From the NCBI RefSeq assembly GCF_001591365.1, contig NZ_BCUT01000001.1, positions 1,426,001 to 1,490,000 of the forward strand: a stretch of DNA of 64,000 bases, given 5' to 3'. Of the stretch, positions 51,403 through 64,000 are shown piece by piece. Within the stretch, counting starts at the first letter, position 1. Each line of letters starts with the position of its first letter. The notes beneath the pieces were generated by a model that was given only the letters and a program-made list of their open reading frames with translations, did not search any database and was not told where the DNA came from. This stretch comes from Variovorax paradoxus NBRC 15149 (GTDB lineage: Bacteria > Pseudomonadota > Gammaproteobacteria > Burkholderiales > Burkholderiaceae_C). The position numbers and the translations under genes were made by a program.

Positions 51403-51645
51403 TTATTTTTCCAACGCCGCCCATTCGGCCGGCGTGTAGGTCTTCATTGAGAGCGCATGCACCTCGTCGGTATGCATTTTCGCACCCAGGGTCGCGTAGA
51501 CCCGCTGATGGCGCTGAATCGCGCGCTTGCCCTCGAATTCGGCCGAGACGATGGTGGCATACCAATGCCGGCCGTCGCCTTCGAGCGTGATGTGCTCGCA
51601 GGGAAGGTGGGACTGGATCAGGGCCTGGAGTTGTTCGGCGGTCAT
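51403..51645 (-). CDS. ibaG: BolA family protein IbaG
   Basis: An 80-residue BolA-type protein: TAEQLQALIQSHLPCEHITL, GDGRHWYATIVSAEFEGK with the family His, and the conserved VYATLGAKMHTDEVHALSMK. IbaG partners monothiol glutaredoxin in iron-sulfur handling and is commonly located next to murA, as here. It lies 19 bases after the ABC-2 permease gene. Confidence 0.94.
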   Translation of the reverse strand: MTAEQLQALIQSHLPCEHITLEGDGRHWYATIVSAEFEGKRAIQRHQRVYATLGAKMHTDEVHALSMKTYTPAEWAALEK

Positions 51646-51664
51646 GGGAATTGGAAAGGGCTTT

Positions 51665-52429
51665 TCAGCCTCTGATTTTGTAGCCGATGCGCAGCAGGTG
51701 GACGGCGATGGCGCTCACCACCAGCCAGGCGGCGCCGACGATGCCCAGGCTGAGCCAGGGCGAGGCGTCGCTCACGCCGAAGAAGCCGTAGCGGAAGCCG
51801 TCGATCATGTAGAAGAACGGGTTCAGGTGGCTCACGCCCTGCCAGAACGGCGGCAGCGAACCGATCGAATAGAAAACGCCCGACAGAAAGGTCATGGGCA
51901 TGATCAGGAAGTTCTGGAACACCGCCATCTGGTCGAACTTCTCGGCCCAGAGCCCGGCAATGAGCCCCAGGGTGCCGAGCATGGCGGAGCCCAGCAGCGC
52001 AAACACGAGAATCCAGAGCGGCGCAACGAAGCTCGGCATCGCGAAGAACATGGTGACCAGGAACACGCCGAGCCCCACGGCCAGCCCGCGGATCACCGAC
52101 GAGCCCACGTAGGCGAAGAACCAGCCCCAGTGCGACAGCGGCGTGAGCAGCACGAACACCAGGTTGCCCATGATCTTGCTCTGGATGATCGACGACGAGC
52201 TGTTGGCGAAGGCGTTCTGCAGCACGCTCATCATCACGAGGCCCGGCACCAGGAAGGCGGTGTAGCCGACCGAGCCGTAGACCTTCACGTGGTCTTCGAG
52301 CACGTGGCCGAACACCATCAGGTAGAGCAGCGCGGTGAGCACCGGCGCGCCGACGGTCTGGAAGCCAACCTTCCAGAAGCGCAGCGTTTCCTTGTAAAGC
52401 AGCGCACGCCACCCCGTGACGGCCATCAT
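51665..52429 (-). CDS. ABC-2 type transporter permease
   Basis: A 254-residue six-helix permease of the ABC-2 (NodJ/YadH) family: RALLYKETLRFWKVGFQTVG at the cytoplasmic N-terminus, helices such as VLTALLYLMVFGHVL, and LIMPMTFLSGVFYSIGSLPP in the conserved C-terminal motif. With the upstream ATPase it forms an exporter of unknown substrate (YadG/YadH-like). Two tandem ATGs (52429 and 52426) can serve; the junction is formed by a dispersed linker element that supplies AAGGGGG as ribosome site. Confidence 0.92.
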   Translation of the reverse strand: MMAVTGWRALLYKETLRFWKVGFQTVGAPVLTALLYLMVFGHVLEDHVKVYGSVGYTAFLVPGLVMMSVLQNAFANSSSSIIQSKIMGNLVFVLLTPLSHWGWFFAYVGSSVIRGLAVGLGVFLVTMFFAMPSFVAPLWILVFALLGSAMLGTLGLIAGLWAEKFDQMAVFQNFLIMPMTFLSGVFYSIGSLPPFWQGVSHLNPFFYMIDGFRYGFFGVSDASPWLSLGIVGAAWLVVSAIAVHLLRIGYKIRG

Positions 52430-52515
52430 AGGGCCCCCTTGCTCGGCACTGCGTGTCCTCGCGTCCCCCCGAGGGGGAGCTTCGCTTGCTTGTGTCGGCC
52501 CGGCGCAGCGCTCAT
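52430..52515 (-). repeat. Dispersed 86-base linker element, copy 1 (ABC-2 exporter junction)
   Basis: On the minus strand the element begins with ATG at 52515, which overlaps the stop of the ATPase gene (ATGA), and ends one base before the permease ATG. It reads as a 29-codon ORF (MSAAPGRHKQAKLPLGG...) whose stop overlaps the permease start (ATGA). It carries the palindrome CCCCCTCGGGGG and, 5 bases before the permease ATG, AAGGGGG. It matches the element at 56723-56808 along its length with two compensating single-base indels. Confidence 0.8.
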
Positions 52516-53459
52516 CTCGCCACCTCCAGCGGCGTCTGCTCGCCTGCCATCAGGTCGATGAACACGTCTTCCAGGTCGGCCTTGCGCATTTCCACGTCTT
52601 CCACCGCGACGCCGGCTTCGCGGATCGCGGCCAGCAGTTGTTCGACTTCATGGGCGTTCTGCGCCGGCAGCTGCACGATGCGCCCTGTGATGCGCGCATG
52701 CTGCGCGATGGCCCAGGGCAGCATGGCGTCGGTCTTGAAGCGCAGCACGTTGCTGGCGGCCGACTTCAGGAGCTCGCTGGTGCGGTCCAGGGCGATCACC
52801 TTGCCGAGCTTGAGCATCGCGATGCGGCTGCACAGCGCCTCGGCCTCTTCGAGGTAGTGGGTGGTGAGCAGCACGGTGCTGCCCTCCTTGTTGAGCCTGG
52901 CGACGAACTGCCAGAGCGTCTGGCGCAACTCGACGTCGACCCCGGCGGTGGGCTCGTCCAGCACGATGACCGGCGGCTTGTGCACCAGCGCCTGCGCCAC
53001 CAGCACCCGGCGCTTCATGCCGCCCGAGAGCTGGCGCATGTTGGCCGTGGCCTTGTCGGCCAGGCCCAGGCTTTGCAGCAGCTCGTCGATCCAGGCCTCG
53101 TTGTTCTTGATGCCGAAGTAGCCCGACTGGATGCGCAGCGATTCGCGCACGTTGAAGAACGGGTCGAACACCAGCTCCTGAGGCACGATGCCGAGCTGGC
53201 GCCGGGCCTCGGCATAGTCGCGCTGCACGTCGAAGCCATGGACGCTGATGGCGCCGGCCGTGGGGCGGGACAGGCCGGCCAGCATGCTGATGAGCGTGGT
53301 CTTGCCCGCGCCGTTGGGCCCGAGCAGGCCGAAGAACTCGCCCGGCTCGATCTGGAAGCTGACCTCGTCGACGGCGCGCAGCCCCTGCTTGCCTTGGGCC
53401 CGCTGCTGTCTGGAGGGAGGGTAGGTCTTGGAGACCGATTGGAATGAGATCGCGGGCAT
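52512..53459 (-). CDS. ABC-2 type transporter ATP-binding protein
   Basis: A 315-residue ATPase of the exporter: Walker A LLGPNGAGKTTLISML (about 44-59), signature RQLSGGMKRRVLVAQAL, Walker B VIVLDEPTAGVDVELR and switch His in LLTTHYLEEAEAL. It has a C-terminal extension (about 225-315) as in YadG/CcmA-type proteins. It is followed by the linker element and the permease. The start at 53459 is 87 bases after mlaB. Confidence 0.94.
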   Translation of the reverse strand: MPAISFQSVSKTYPPSRQQRAQGKQGLRAVDEVSFQIEPGEFFGLLGPNGAGKTTLISMLAGLSRPTAGAISVHGFDVQRDYAEARRQLGIVPQELVFDPFFNVRESLRIQSGYFGIKNNEAWIDELLQSLGLADKATANMRQLSGGMKRRVLVAQALVHKPPVIVLDEPTAGVDVELRQTLWQFVARLNKEGSTVLLTTHYLEEAEALCSRIAMLKLGKVIALDRTSELLKSAASNVLRFKTDAMLPWAIAQHARITGRIVQLPAQNAHEVEQLLAAIREAGVAVEDVEMRKADLEDVFIDLMAGEQTPLEVAR

Positions 53460-53546
53460 GGGAGCCGGCGATTTTACGGGCCCGCCCCGCAGGCCGCTTG
53501 GCGGCGGCCGGATGCCCTGACGCGGCCGCTGCCGGGCCGCCGGCGG

Positions 53547-53819
53547 TCAGGGCGCCGCCGGCAGCAGCCCCGCAATGCCGTAGAGCGCTGCCAGTTCGCG
53601 TAGCCGCGGCGAAAGCCCCTTGACCGCGAAGCCCCGGCCGAGCGCGCTCGATTCGCGGCGGCACTCCAGGAGCACCGCCAAGGCCGAGGAATCGAAATGC
53701 GCGAGCGCGCTGGCGTCCACCACCGTGGATGTGTCGGCCTGCCCCGCCAGCCCCTGCTGCAGCATGCGCATGCAGGCCGGGGCTTCGTCGTGGGTGAGCT
53801 TGGAGGGCAGGACCAGCAT
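53547..53819 (-). CDS. mlaB: STAS-domain protein MlaB
   Basis: A 90-residue STAS protein that supports the MlaFE ATPase complex. It has TSTVVDASALAHFDSSALAV, in which the conserved STAS Asp-Ser pair is present, and VKGLSPRLRELAALYGIAGL at the C-terminus. The start at 53819 is 4 bases after the mlaC stop. It is the last gene of mlaFEDACB. Confidence 0.88.
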   Translation of the reverse strand: MLVLPSKLTHDEAPACMRMLQQGLAGQADTSTVVDASALAHFDSSALAVLLECRRESSALGRGFAVKGLSPRLRELAALYGIAGLLPAAP

Positions 53820-53823
53820 GGCC

Positions 53824-54483
53824 TCAGCTCTTGCCGTTGTTGCCCTTGTTGCGCGCCGCCAGCGCCGCAATCAGGCCGTCGATGCCGCGCGCGTTGATTT
53901 CCTGCGCGAACTGGGTGCGGTAGGTGTCGACCAGCCAGACGCCCAGCACATTGAGGTTGTAGACCTTCCAGCCGCCGCCCTGGCCGGGCGTTTTCTCGAG
54001 CCGGTAGTCGAGCTGCACCGGATCGCCGCGGCCCTTGACCTCGGTACGCACCAGCACGTCGGTGTCTTCAGGCGAGCCGCGGAACGGGCGCACCGTGACC
54101 GTCTGGTCGCTCACCTGGTCGAGCGCGCCGGCATAGGTGCGCACCAGCAGGGTCTTGAATTCTTCCTGCAGCTTCTTCTGCTGCTCGGGCGTGGCCTGGC
54201 GCCATGCCGGGCCGACGGCGGAAGCCGTCATGCGCTGGAAGTTGACGTTGGGCATGATCTTGCTGTCGACCAGCACCATGATCTTGTTGATGTCGCCAGC
54301 CTTGATGGAGGTGTCGGCCTTGATGGTCTCGAGCACATCGGTCGACAGGCGCTTGACGAGCGCATCGGGCGCCTCGTCGGCGGCATGGGCCGGGCGCACG
54401 AAAGCCGTCGCGGCACCGAAAAGCAAGGCACTGGCCAGCACCAGGCGGCCGAAGCCGCGTCGTTGCAAGATCTTGTTGTTCAT
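53824..54483 (-). CDS. mlaC: Phospholipid-binding periplasmic protein MlaC
   Basis: A 219-residue periplasmic shuttle carrying phospholipids between the MlaA complex and MlaFEDB. Signal peptide MNNKILQRRGFGRLVLASAL continues to RPAHA; the mature part shows PNVNFQRMTASAVGPAWRQA, a typical MlaC (Ttg2D/tol_Tol_Ttg2) motif, and VYNLNVLGVWLVDTYRTQFA. The start at 54483 has GAGGGA 6 bases upstream. It lies 183 bases after mlaA. Confidence 0.94.
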   Translation of the reverse strand: MNNKILQRRGFGRLVLASALLFGAATAFVRPAHAADEAPDALVKRLSTDVLETIKADTSIKAGDINKIMVLVDSKIMPNVNFQRMTASAVGPAWRQATPEQQKKLQEEFKTLLVRTYAGALDQVSDQTVTVRPFRGSPEDTDVLVRTEVKGRGDPVQLDYRLEKTPGQGGGWKVYNLNVLGVWLVDTYRTQFAQEINARGIDGLIAALAARNKGNNGKS

Positions 54484-54666
54484 GGCAATTCCCTCAAGTT
54501 GAAAATCCAGAAGGCGCAATGGAAGCTGCGCCTGCCGGAAAGAACGTGTTCGACAGGCCCCCGGCCGACCGGGTTCCTGAAGCGCAGGTGAAGCCTTGAA
54601 ACCGGATGCAAGCAGGAAAACCGCCCGTCCGTCCGCGAAAAGCCTCTATCCGCACCTTTTTGTGCT

Positions 54667-55413
54667 TTATTTCCCGCCCTCGTCGTCAGGGGGGTTGCCG
54701 TCGTAGACGTCGTTGCGGCGGTGCTGCAGGAAGGCGTCGCGCGTGAAGGTGTACTTGTCGAGTGCCGCATCGTCGAGCAGGCGGCCGGCGCGCAGGTACT
54801 TCGCCCGCGTATCGACGGCTTCCACGAACGACAGCGAATTGCGCCAGGCCACGTCGTTCATGTTGCCGAGCACGCTGCCGGCACGGTCGACCGGCAAGGC
54901 GGCCGTGTCGCGCAGGGTCGACGGGCCGAACACCGGCAGCACCACGTACGGACCGGCGCCCACGCCCCAGCGGCCGAGCGTCTGGCCGAAGTCTTCCTCG
55001 TGGCGGTCGATGCCCGCCTCGGTGGCAATGTCCAGCAAGCCGCCCAGGCCGAAGAAGGTGTTGACGTTGACCCGCATGAAGGTCTCGGCGCTGTTCTGCA
55101 GCTTGAGCTGGGCCACGCTGTTGACGAAGCTCCAGACATCGCCCAGGTTGCCGAAGAAATTGCCCACCCCGGTGCGCACCATCGAGGGCAGCACACGCTG
55201 GTAGGCGGTGGCCACGGGCACGAGCACGGCCTCGTCGACCGTGTCGTTGAAGCGCGTGACGCCCCGGTTGAACGGCTCGAAAGGGTCGGCCGGATTGGCG
55301 TGGGGCCCGCTCGCGCAGCCTGCAATGAGCGCAAGGGCGACGGCAACACTGGCCCAGCGGGCATGGTTTGCTATCTTACTGATAGCAAAAGACGGGGAAA
55401 GGGCTGTTTTCAT
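54667..55413 (-). CDS. mlaA: Outer-membrane phospholipid-removal lipoprotein MlaA (VacJ)
   Basis: A 248-residue lipoprotein with lipobox LIAGC (Cys33). VacJ-family features: NPADPFEPFNRGVTRFNDTV, VRTGVGNFFGNLGDVWSFVN, EDFGQTLGRWGVGAGPYVVL and PVFGPSTLRDTAALPVD. It extracts mislocalised phospholipid from the outer leaflet. The start overlaps the mlaD stop by ATGA. The C-terminus is long and hydrophilic. Confidence 0.96.
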   Translation of the reverse strand: MKTALSPSFAISKIANHARWASVAVALALIAGCASGPHANPADPFEPFNRGVTRFNDTVDEAVLVPVATAYQRVLPSMVRTGVGNFFGNLGDVWSFVNSVAQLKLQNSAETFMRVNVNTFFGLGGLLDIATEAGIDRHEEDFGQTLGRWGVGAGPYVVLPVFGPSTLRDTAALPVDRAGSVLGNMNDVAWRNSLSFVEAVDTRAKYLRAGRLLDDAALDKYTFTRDAFLQHRRNDVYDGNPPDDEGGK

Positions 55414-55910
55414 TTCTTGTTGGCTGTTCCCGGCGTCGAAGTATTTCCTTCGGCCGCCTTGCTGTAGAGGAACTGGCTGATCAGGTTTTCCAGCACCACG
55501 GCCGATTGGGTCGAGGTGACGGTGTCGCCGGCTTGCAGGTTCTTCTCCTCGGCGCCCGCCTCGATCCCGATGTACTGCTCGCCGAGCAGGCCACTGGTCA
55601 GGATCTTGAGCGAACTGTCCTTGGGAAAACTGTAACGGTTTTGCAATGCCAGTGTGACGCTGGCCTGAAAAGACTTGTCGTCGAACGAGATGGACTCCAC
55701 GCGGCCGACCACCACGCCCGCGCTCTTGACCGCCGTTTGCGGCTTGAGCCCGCCGATGTTGTCGAAACGCGCGGTGACGTTGTAGGTCTTCTGGAAATTC
55801 AGGCTCAGCAGGTTGGCCGACTGCAGCGCGAGGAACAGCAGCGCCGCGCCGCCGATCAGCACGAACAGGCCGACCCAGATGTCGTTGTTGGAACGTTGCA
55901 TGGTTTGCAC
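55410..55910 (-). CDS. mlaD: Phospholipid ABC transporter substrate-binding protein MlaD (MCE domain)
   Basis: A 166-residue single-pass protein: anchor DIWVGLFVLIGGAALLFLAL followed by the MCE domain (YNVTARFDNIGGLKPQTAVK, VKSAGVVVGRVESISFD, LKILTSGLLGEQYIGIEAG), and then a Ser/Thr-rich tail. It forms a hexameric ring that conducts lipid between MlaFE and MlaC. It starts 29 bases after mlaE and overlaps mlaA. Confidence 0.96.
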   Translation of the reverse strand: MQTMQRSNNDIWVGLFVLIGGAALLFLALQSANLLSLNFQKTYNVTARFDNIGGLKPQTAVKSAGVVVGRVESISFDDKSFQASVTLALQNRYSFPKDSSLKILTSGLLGEQYIGIEAGAEEKNLQAGDTVTSTQSAVVLENLISQFLYSKAAEGNTSTPGTANKK

Positions 55911-55939
55911 TCTCTAGAACGATTGGAGCCGGGGCTCCT

Positions 55940-56722
55940 TCAAATACTGAACATCATGGCGGTGAGCAGGAAGTCGAGCCCGAGCACCGAAAGCGACGCC
56001 ATCACCACGGTGCGCGTGGTCGCGCGCGACACGCCTTCGGGCGTGGGCTGGGCCTCGTAGCCCTGCAGCAGTGCGATGAAGGTCACGGTGAAGCCGAACA
56101 CGATGCTCTTGATCACGCCGTTGCCCACGTCGCGCCAGACGTCGACGCCGCCCTGCATCTGGCCCCAGAACGCGCCCGGGTCCACACCCAGCATCAGCAC
56201 GCCCACCACATAGCCGCCCATGATGCCGACCGCGCTGAACACGGCCGCCAGCAGCGGCATCGTGATCACGCCGGCCCAGAAGCGCGGCGCAAGAATGCGC
56301 TGCACCGGGTCGACCGCCATCATCTCCATGGCGCTGAGCTGCTCGCCGGCCTTCATGAGGCCGATCTCCGCGGTGAGCGAAGTACCGGCGCGCCCCGTGA
56401 ACAGCAGGGCCGCCACCACCGGCCCGAGCTCGCGCACCAGGCTCAGCGCCACCAGCAGGCCGAGCGCCTCGGAAGAACCGTAGCGCTGCAGCGCGTAGTA
56501 CATCTGCAGGCCCAGCACGAAGCCGACGAAAAGCCCCGACACCGCAATGATGGCCAGCGAATAGTTGCCGAGAAAATGGATCTGGTCGCGCACCAGGCCG
56601 AAGCGCTGCAAGCTTCGTGCCCCCTGCACCAGCAGGCGCAGGAACAGCTTGGCGCCGTAGCCCAGGTCGGCCAGCTTGCTGCGAACCGCAAAGCCGATGT
56701 CGGCGGGCTTCCACCAGCTCAT
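55940..56722 (-). CDS. mlaE: Phospholipid ABC transporter permease MlaE
   Basis: A 260-residue permease of the MlaE/YrbE family with about five helices: SLAIIAVSGLFVGFVLGLQM, GPVVAALLFTGRAGTSLTAE (the conserved GR.G motif) and IGLMKAGEQLSAMEMMAVDP, with FGFTVTFIALLQGYEAQPTP near the end. The start at 56722 (MSWWKPADIG) is used because it forms ATGA with the linker ORF; the longer frame from 56890 runs through the linker element. Confidence 0.95.
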   Translation of the reverse strand: MSWWKPADIGFAVRSKLADLGYGAKLFLRLLVQGARSLQRFGLVRDQIHFLGNYSLAIIAVSGLFVGFVLGLQMYYALQRYGSSEALGLLVALSLVRELGPVVAALLFTGRAGTSLTAEIGLMKAGEQLSAMEMMAVDPVQRILAPRFWAGVITMPLLAAVFSAVGIMGGYVVGVLMLGVDPGAFWGQMQGGVDVWRDVGNGVIKSIVFGFTVTFIALLQGYEAQPTPEGVSRATTRTVVMASLSVLGLDFLLTAMMFSI

Positions 56723-56808
56723 GCCTGCCCCCTCGCTCGGCACTTCGTGTCCTCGCTGCCCCCCGAGGGGGCCTTCGCTTGCTCGGGGCGGCCCAGCGCT
56801 GCGCTCAT
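56723..56808 (-). repeat. Dispersed 86-base linker element, copy 2 (mlaF-mlaE junction)
   Basis: On the minus strand the unit starts with ATG at 56808 overlapping the mlaF stop (ATGA) and ends at the mlaE ATG. The 29-codon ORF (MSAALGRPEQAKAPSGGS...) has its stop overlapping the mlaE start (ATGA). It contains GCCCCCTCGGGGGGC and GAGGGGG placed 5 bases before the mlaE ATG as a ribosome site. Length is identical to copy 1. Confidence 0.8.
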
Positions 56809-57632
56809 GCCCGTCCCCCTTCATTGCCGAAATCTTCCTCGATGCCGGCCACGGGATAGTGAAAATGCACCGGCCCGTCGGGCAGTGCATTGACGAACTG
56901 GTGCACCAGGGGATCGGCGCTCCCCCGCACTTCTTCAGGCGTGCCTTGCGCGGCGATGCCGCCGTTGGCCAGGATGATCACGTGGTCGGCAATGCGGAAG
57001 GTTTCCTCGAGGTCATGCGACACGACGATGCTGGTCAGCCCCAGCGTGTCGTTGAGCTGGCGGATCAGCCGCGCGGCCGTGCCGAGGGAAATCGGGTCGA
57101 GGCCGGCAAAGGGTTCGTCGTACATCACGAGGTCGGGGTCGAGCGCAATGGCGCGCGCAAGAGCCACGCGCCGCGCCATGCCGCCGGACACTTCGCTCGG
57201 CATCAGGTCGCGCGCACCGCGCAGGCCGACTGCGTCGAGCTTCATGAGCACGATGTCGCGCACCAGCGCTTCCGAGAGCTGCGTGTGCTCGCGCAGCGGA
57301 AACGCGACGTTGTCGAACACGCTCATGTCGGTGAACAGCGCACCGAACTGGAACAGCATGCCCATGCGCCGCCGCGCCTTGTACAGCCCGGCGGCATCGA
57401 GCTTGCCGACGTCCTGGCCGTCGAAAAGCACCTCGCCGCGCTGCGCCCGCTGCTGGCCGCCGATGAGCCGCAGCACGGTGGTCTTGCCGCCGCCCGAGGC
57501 GCCCATCAGCGCCGTCACCTTGCCGCGCGGCACGGCAAACGACACACCGCCGAGGATCGCGCGCGCACCATAGCCGAACGCAACGTCGCGGAACTCTACA
57601 AAGGGGTGTGGCAGGGGTGCGGCTGATTCCAT
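56805..57632 (-). CDS. mlaF: Phospholipid ABC transporter ATP-binding protein MlaF
   Basis: A 275-residue ATPase: Walker A LMGASGGGKTTVLRL, the Q-loop FQFGALFTDMSVFDNVAFPL, signature PSEVSGGMARRVALARAIAL, Walker B LVMYDEPFAGLDPI and the switch His in IVVSHDLEET. It drives MlaE in retrograde lipid transport. The start at 57632 (MESAAPLPH) gives the usual N-terminus, but no ribosome site precedes it: the T tract of a terminator ends only 6 bases upstream. Confidence 0.93.
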   Translation of the reverse strand: MESAAPLPHPFVEFRDVAFGYGARAILGGVSFAVPRGKVTALMGASGGGKTTVLRLIGGQQRAQRGEVLFDGQDVGKLDAAGLYKARRRMGMLFQFGALFTDMSVFDNVAFPLREHTQLSEALVRDIVLMKLDAVGLRGARDLMPSEVSGGMARRVALARAIALDPDLVMYDEPFAGLDPISLGTAARLIRQLNDTLGLTSIVVSHDLEETFRIADHVIILANGGIAAQGTPEEVRGSADPLVHQFVNALPDGPVHFHYPVAGIEEDFGNEGGRA

Positions 57633-57638
57633 CTCAAT

Positions 57639-57671
57639 AAAAAAGCCGGGCACCTTCTCAGGCATCCCGGC
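57639..57671 (-). terminator. Rho-independent terminator between gltD and mlaF
   Basis: On the minus strand GCCGGG (57671-57666) pairs with CCCGGC (57650-57645) over a 15-base loop and is followed directly by six T (57644-57639). It lies about 60 bases after the gltD stop. A second perfect GC hairpin, GCGGGGCC/GGCCCCGC, lies between it and gltD but has no T tract. Confidence 0.75.
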
Positions 57672-57730
57672 ATGCGGTTTCCGCGAATGATAGCGGGGCC
57701 GTGGCCGGCCCCGCAAAACTGAAACAAAAA

Positions 57731-59209
<1,479 letters not shown>

Positions 59210-59243
59210 CGTGCTTTCCTCTGTTCTTCGTTTTCGTTGCCGC

Positions 59244-63998
<4,755 letters not shown>

Positions 63999-64000
63999 GG

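Noticed and set aside
52430-52515. Linker ORFs annotated as genuine small protein genes
   Set aside because: The middle of the peptide differs in frame between the two 86-base copies because of compensating indels, so the peptide itself is not conserved. They are listed as repeats.
57694-57716. GCGGGGCC/GGCCCCGC hairpin just after gltD as a second terminator
   Set aside because: The stem is perfect but no T tract follows on the minus strand. The stem at 57645-57671 is the better terminator.

Overview
The window is a GC-rich chromosomal segment that looks like a betaproteobacterium of the Burkholderiales, most probably Comamonadaceae close to Variovorax. This rests on family knowledge rather than a database search. 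The supporting signs are the order murA-hisGDCBHA...hisF-hisI-hisE-DUF4870-HIT-tatA-tatB-tatC, sspA/sspB beside petABC, the mla order F-E-D-A-C-B followed by an ABC-2 exporter and ibaG, and very high G+C at third codon positions. No insertion sequence, prophage, CRISPR array or rRNA gene was seen; one tRNA gene (Thr, TGT) is present.

Layout. 1-3.2 kb: end of a peptide-type ABC transporter operon (minus strand) and a divergent RidA-family gene. 3.2-11 kb: a second ClpP-like peptidase, lolD/lolC, a phosphoglycerate-mutase-like protein coupled to recJ, an SDR oxidoreductase with a basic N-terminal tail, a DUF1275 membrane protein and a Trp/Tyr-rich secreted protein. 11-15.5 kb: tRNA-Thr, sspB, sspA, a strong terminator and the cytochrome bc1 operon petABC. 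15.8-30.8 kb: an exopolysaccharide region. A plus-strand gfc/yjb-type module (a YjbE-like peptide, a YjbF-like lipoprotein and a fused YjbG-YjbH protein) converges on a minus-strand set: wza-wzb-wzc, then priming glycosyltransferase, pyruvyltransferase, GT4 glycosyltransferase, PslG-like glycoside hydrolase and flippase, and a PAP2-type phosphatase lies upstream. A perfect TGTGA-N6-TCACA palindrome lies between wzc and the priming transferase. 30.9-36 kb: mscL, a coupled MFS-Nif3-pdxA operon and a DegS-like protease. 36-51.4 kb: tatCBA, HIT, DUF4870 and the histidine biosynthesis genes, split between hisA and hisF by a symporter, an orphan solute-binding protein, an ATPase and a hexose-6-phosphate mutarotase; a Rap1a/Tai-like secreted protein sits between hisD and hisC. 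51.4-57.6 kb: ibaG, an ABC-2 exporter and the Mla phospholipid transport genes. 57.7-64 kb: gltD and gltB, glutamate synthase.

How the genes work together. The Mla, Lol, MurA and EPS genes all concern the envelope. Wza/Wzb/Wzc form the export and tyrosine-phosphorelay core of a Wzx/Wzy-type pathway, but no Wzy polymerase and only one ordinary glycosyltransferase are present, so the locus is incomplete on its own. The his genes supply every step except hisZ, which the short-form HisG should need.

The most unusual feature is a dispersed intergenic element. At two ABC-transporter junctions (52430-52515 and 56723-56808) it fills exactly 86 nt between two genes, begins with an ATG that overlaps the upstream stop (ATGA), and ends at the downstream ATG with a second ATGA. 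It so creates a 29-codon linker ORF and supplies a Shine-Dalgarno sequence. A shorter relative is fused in frame to pdxA at 32380-32445.
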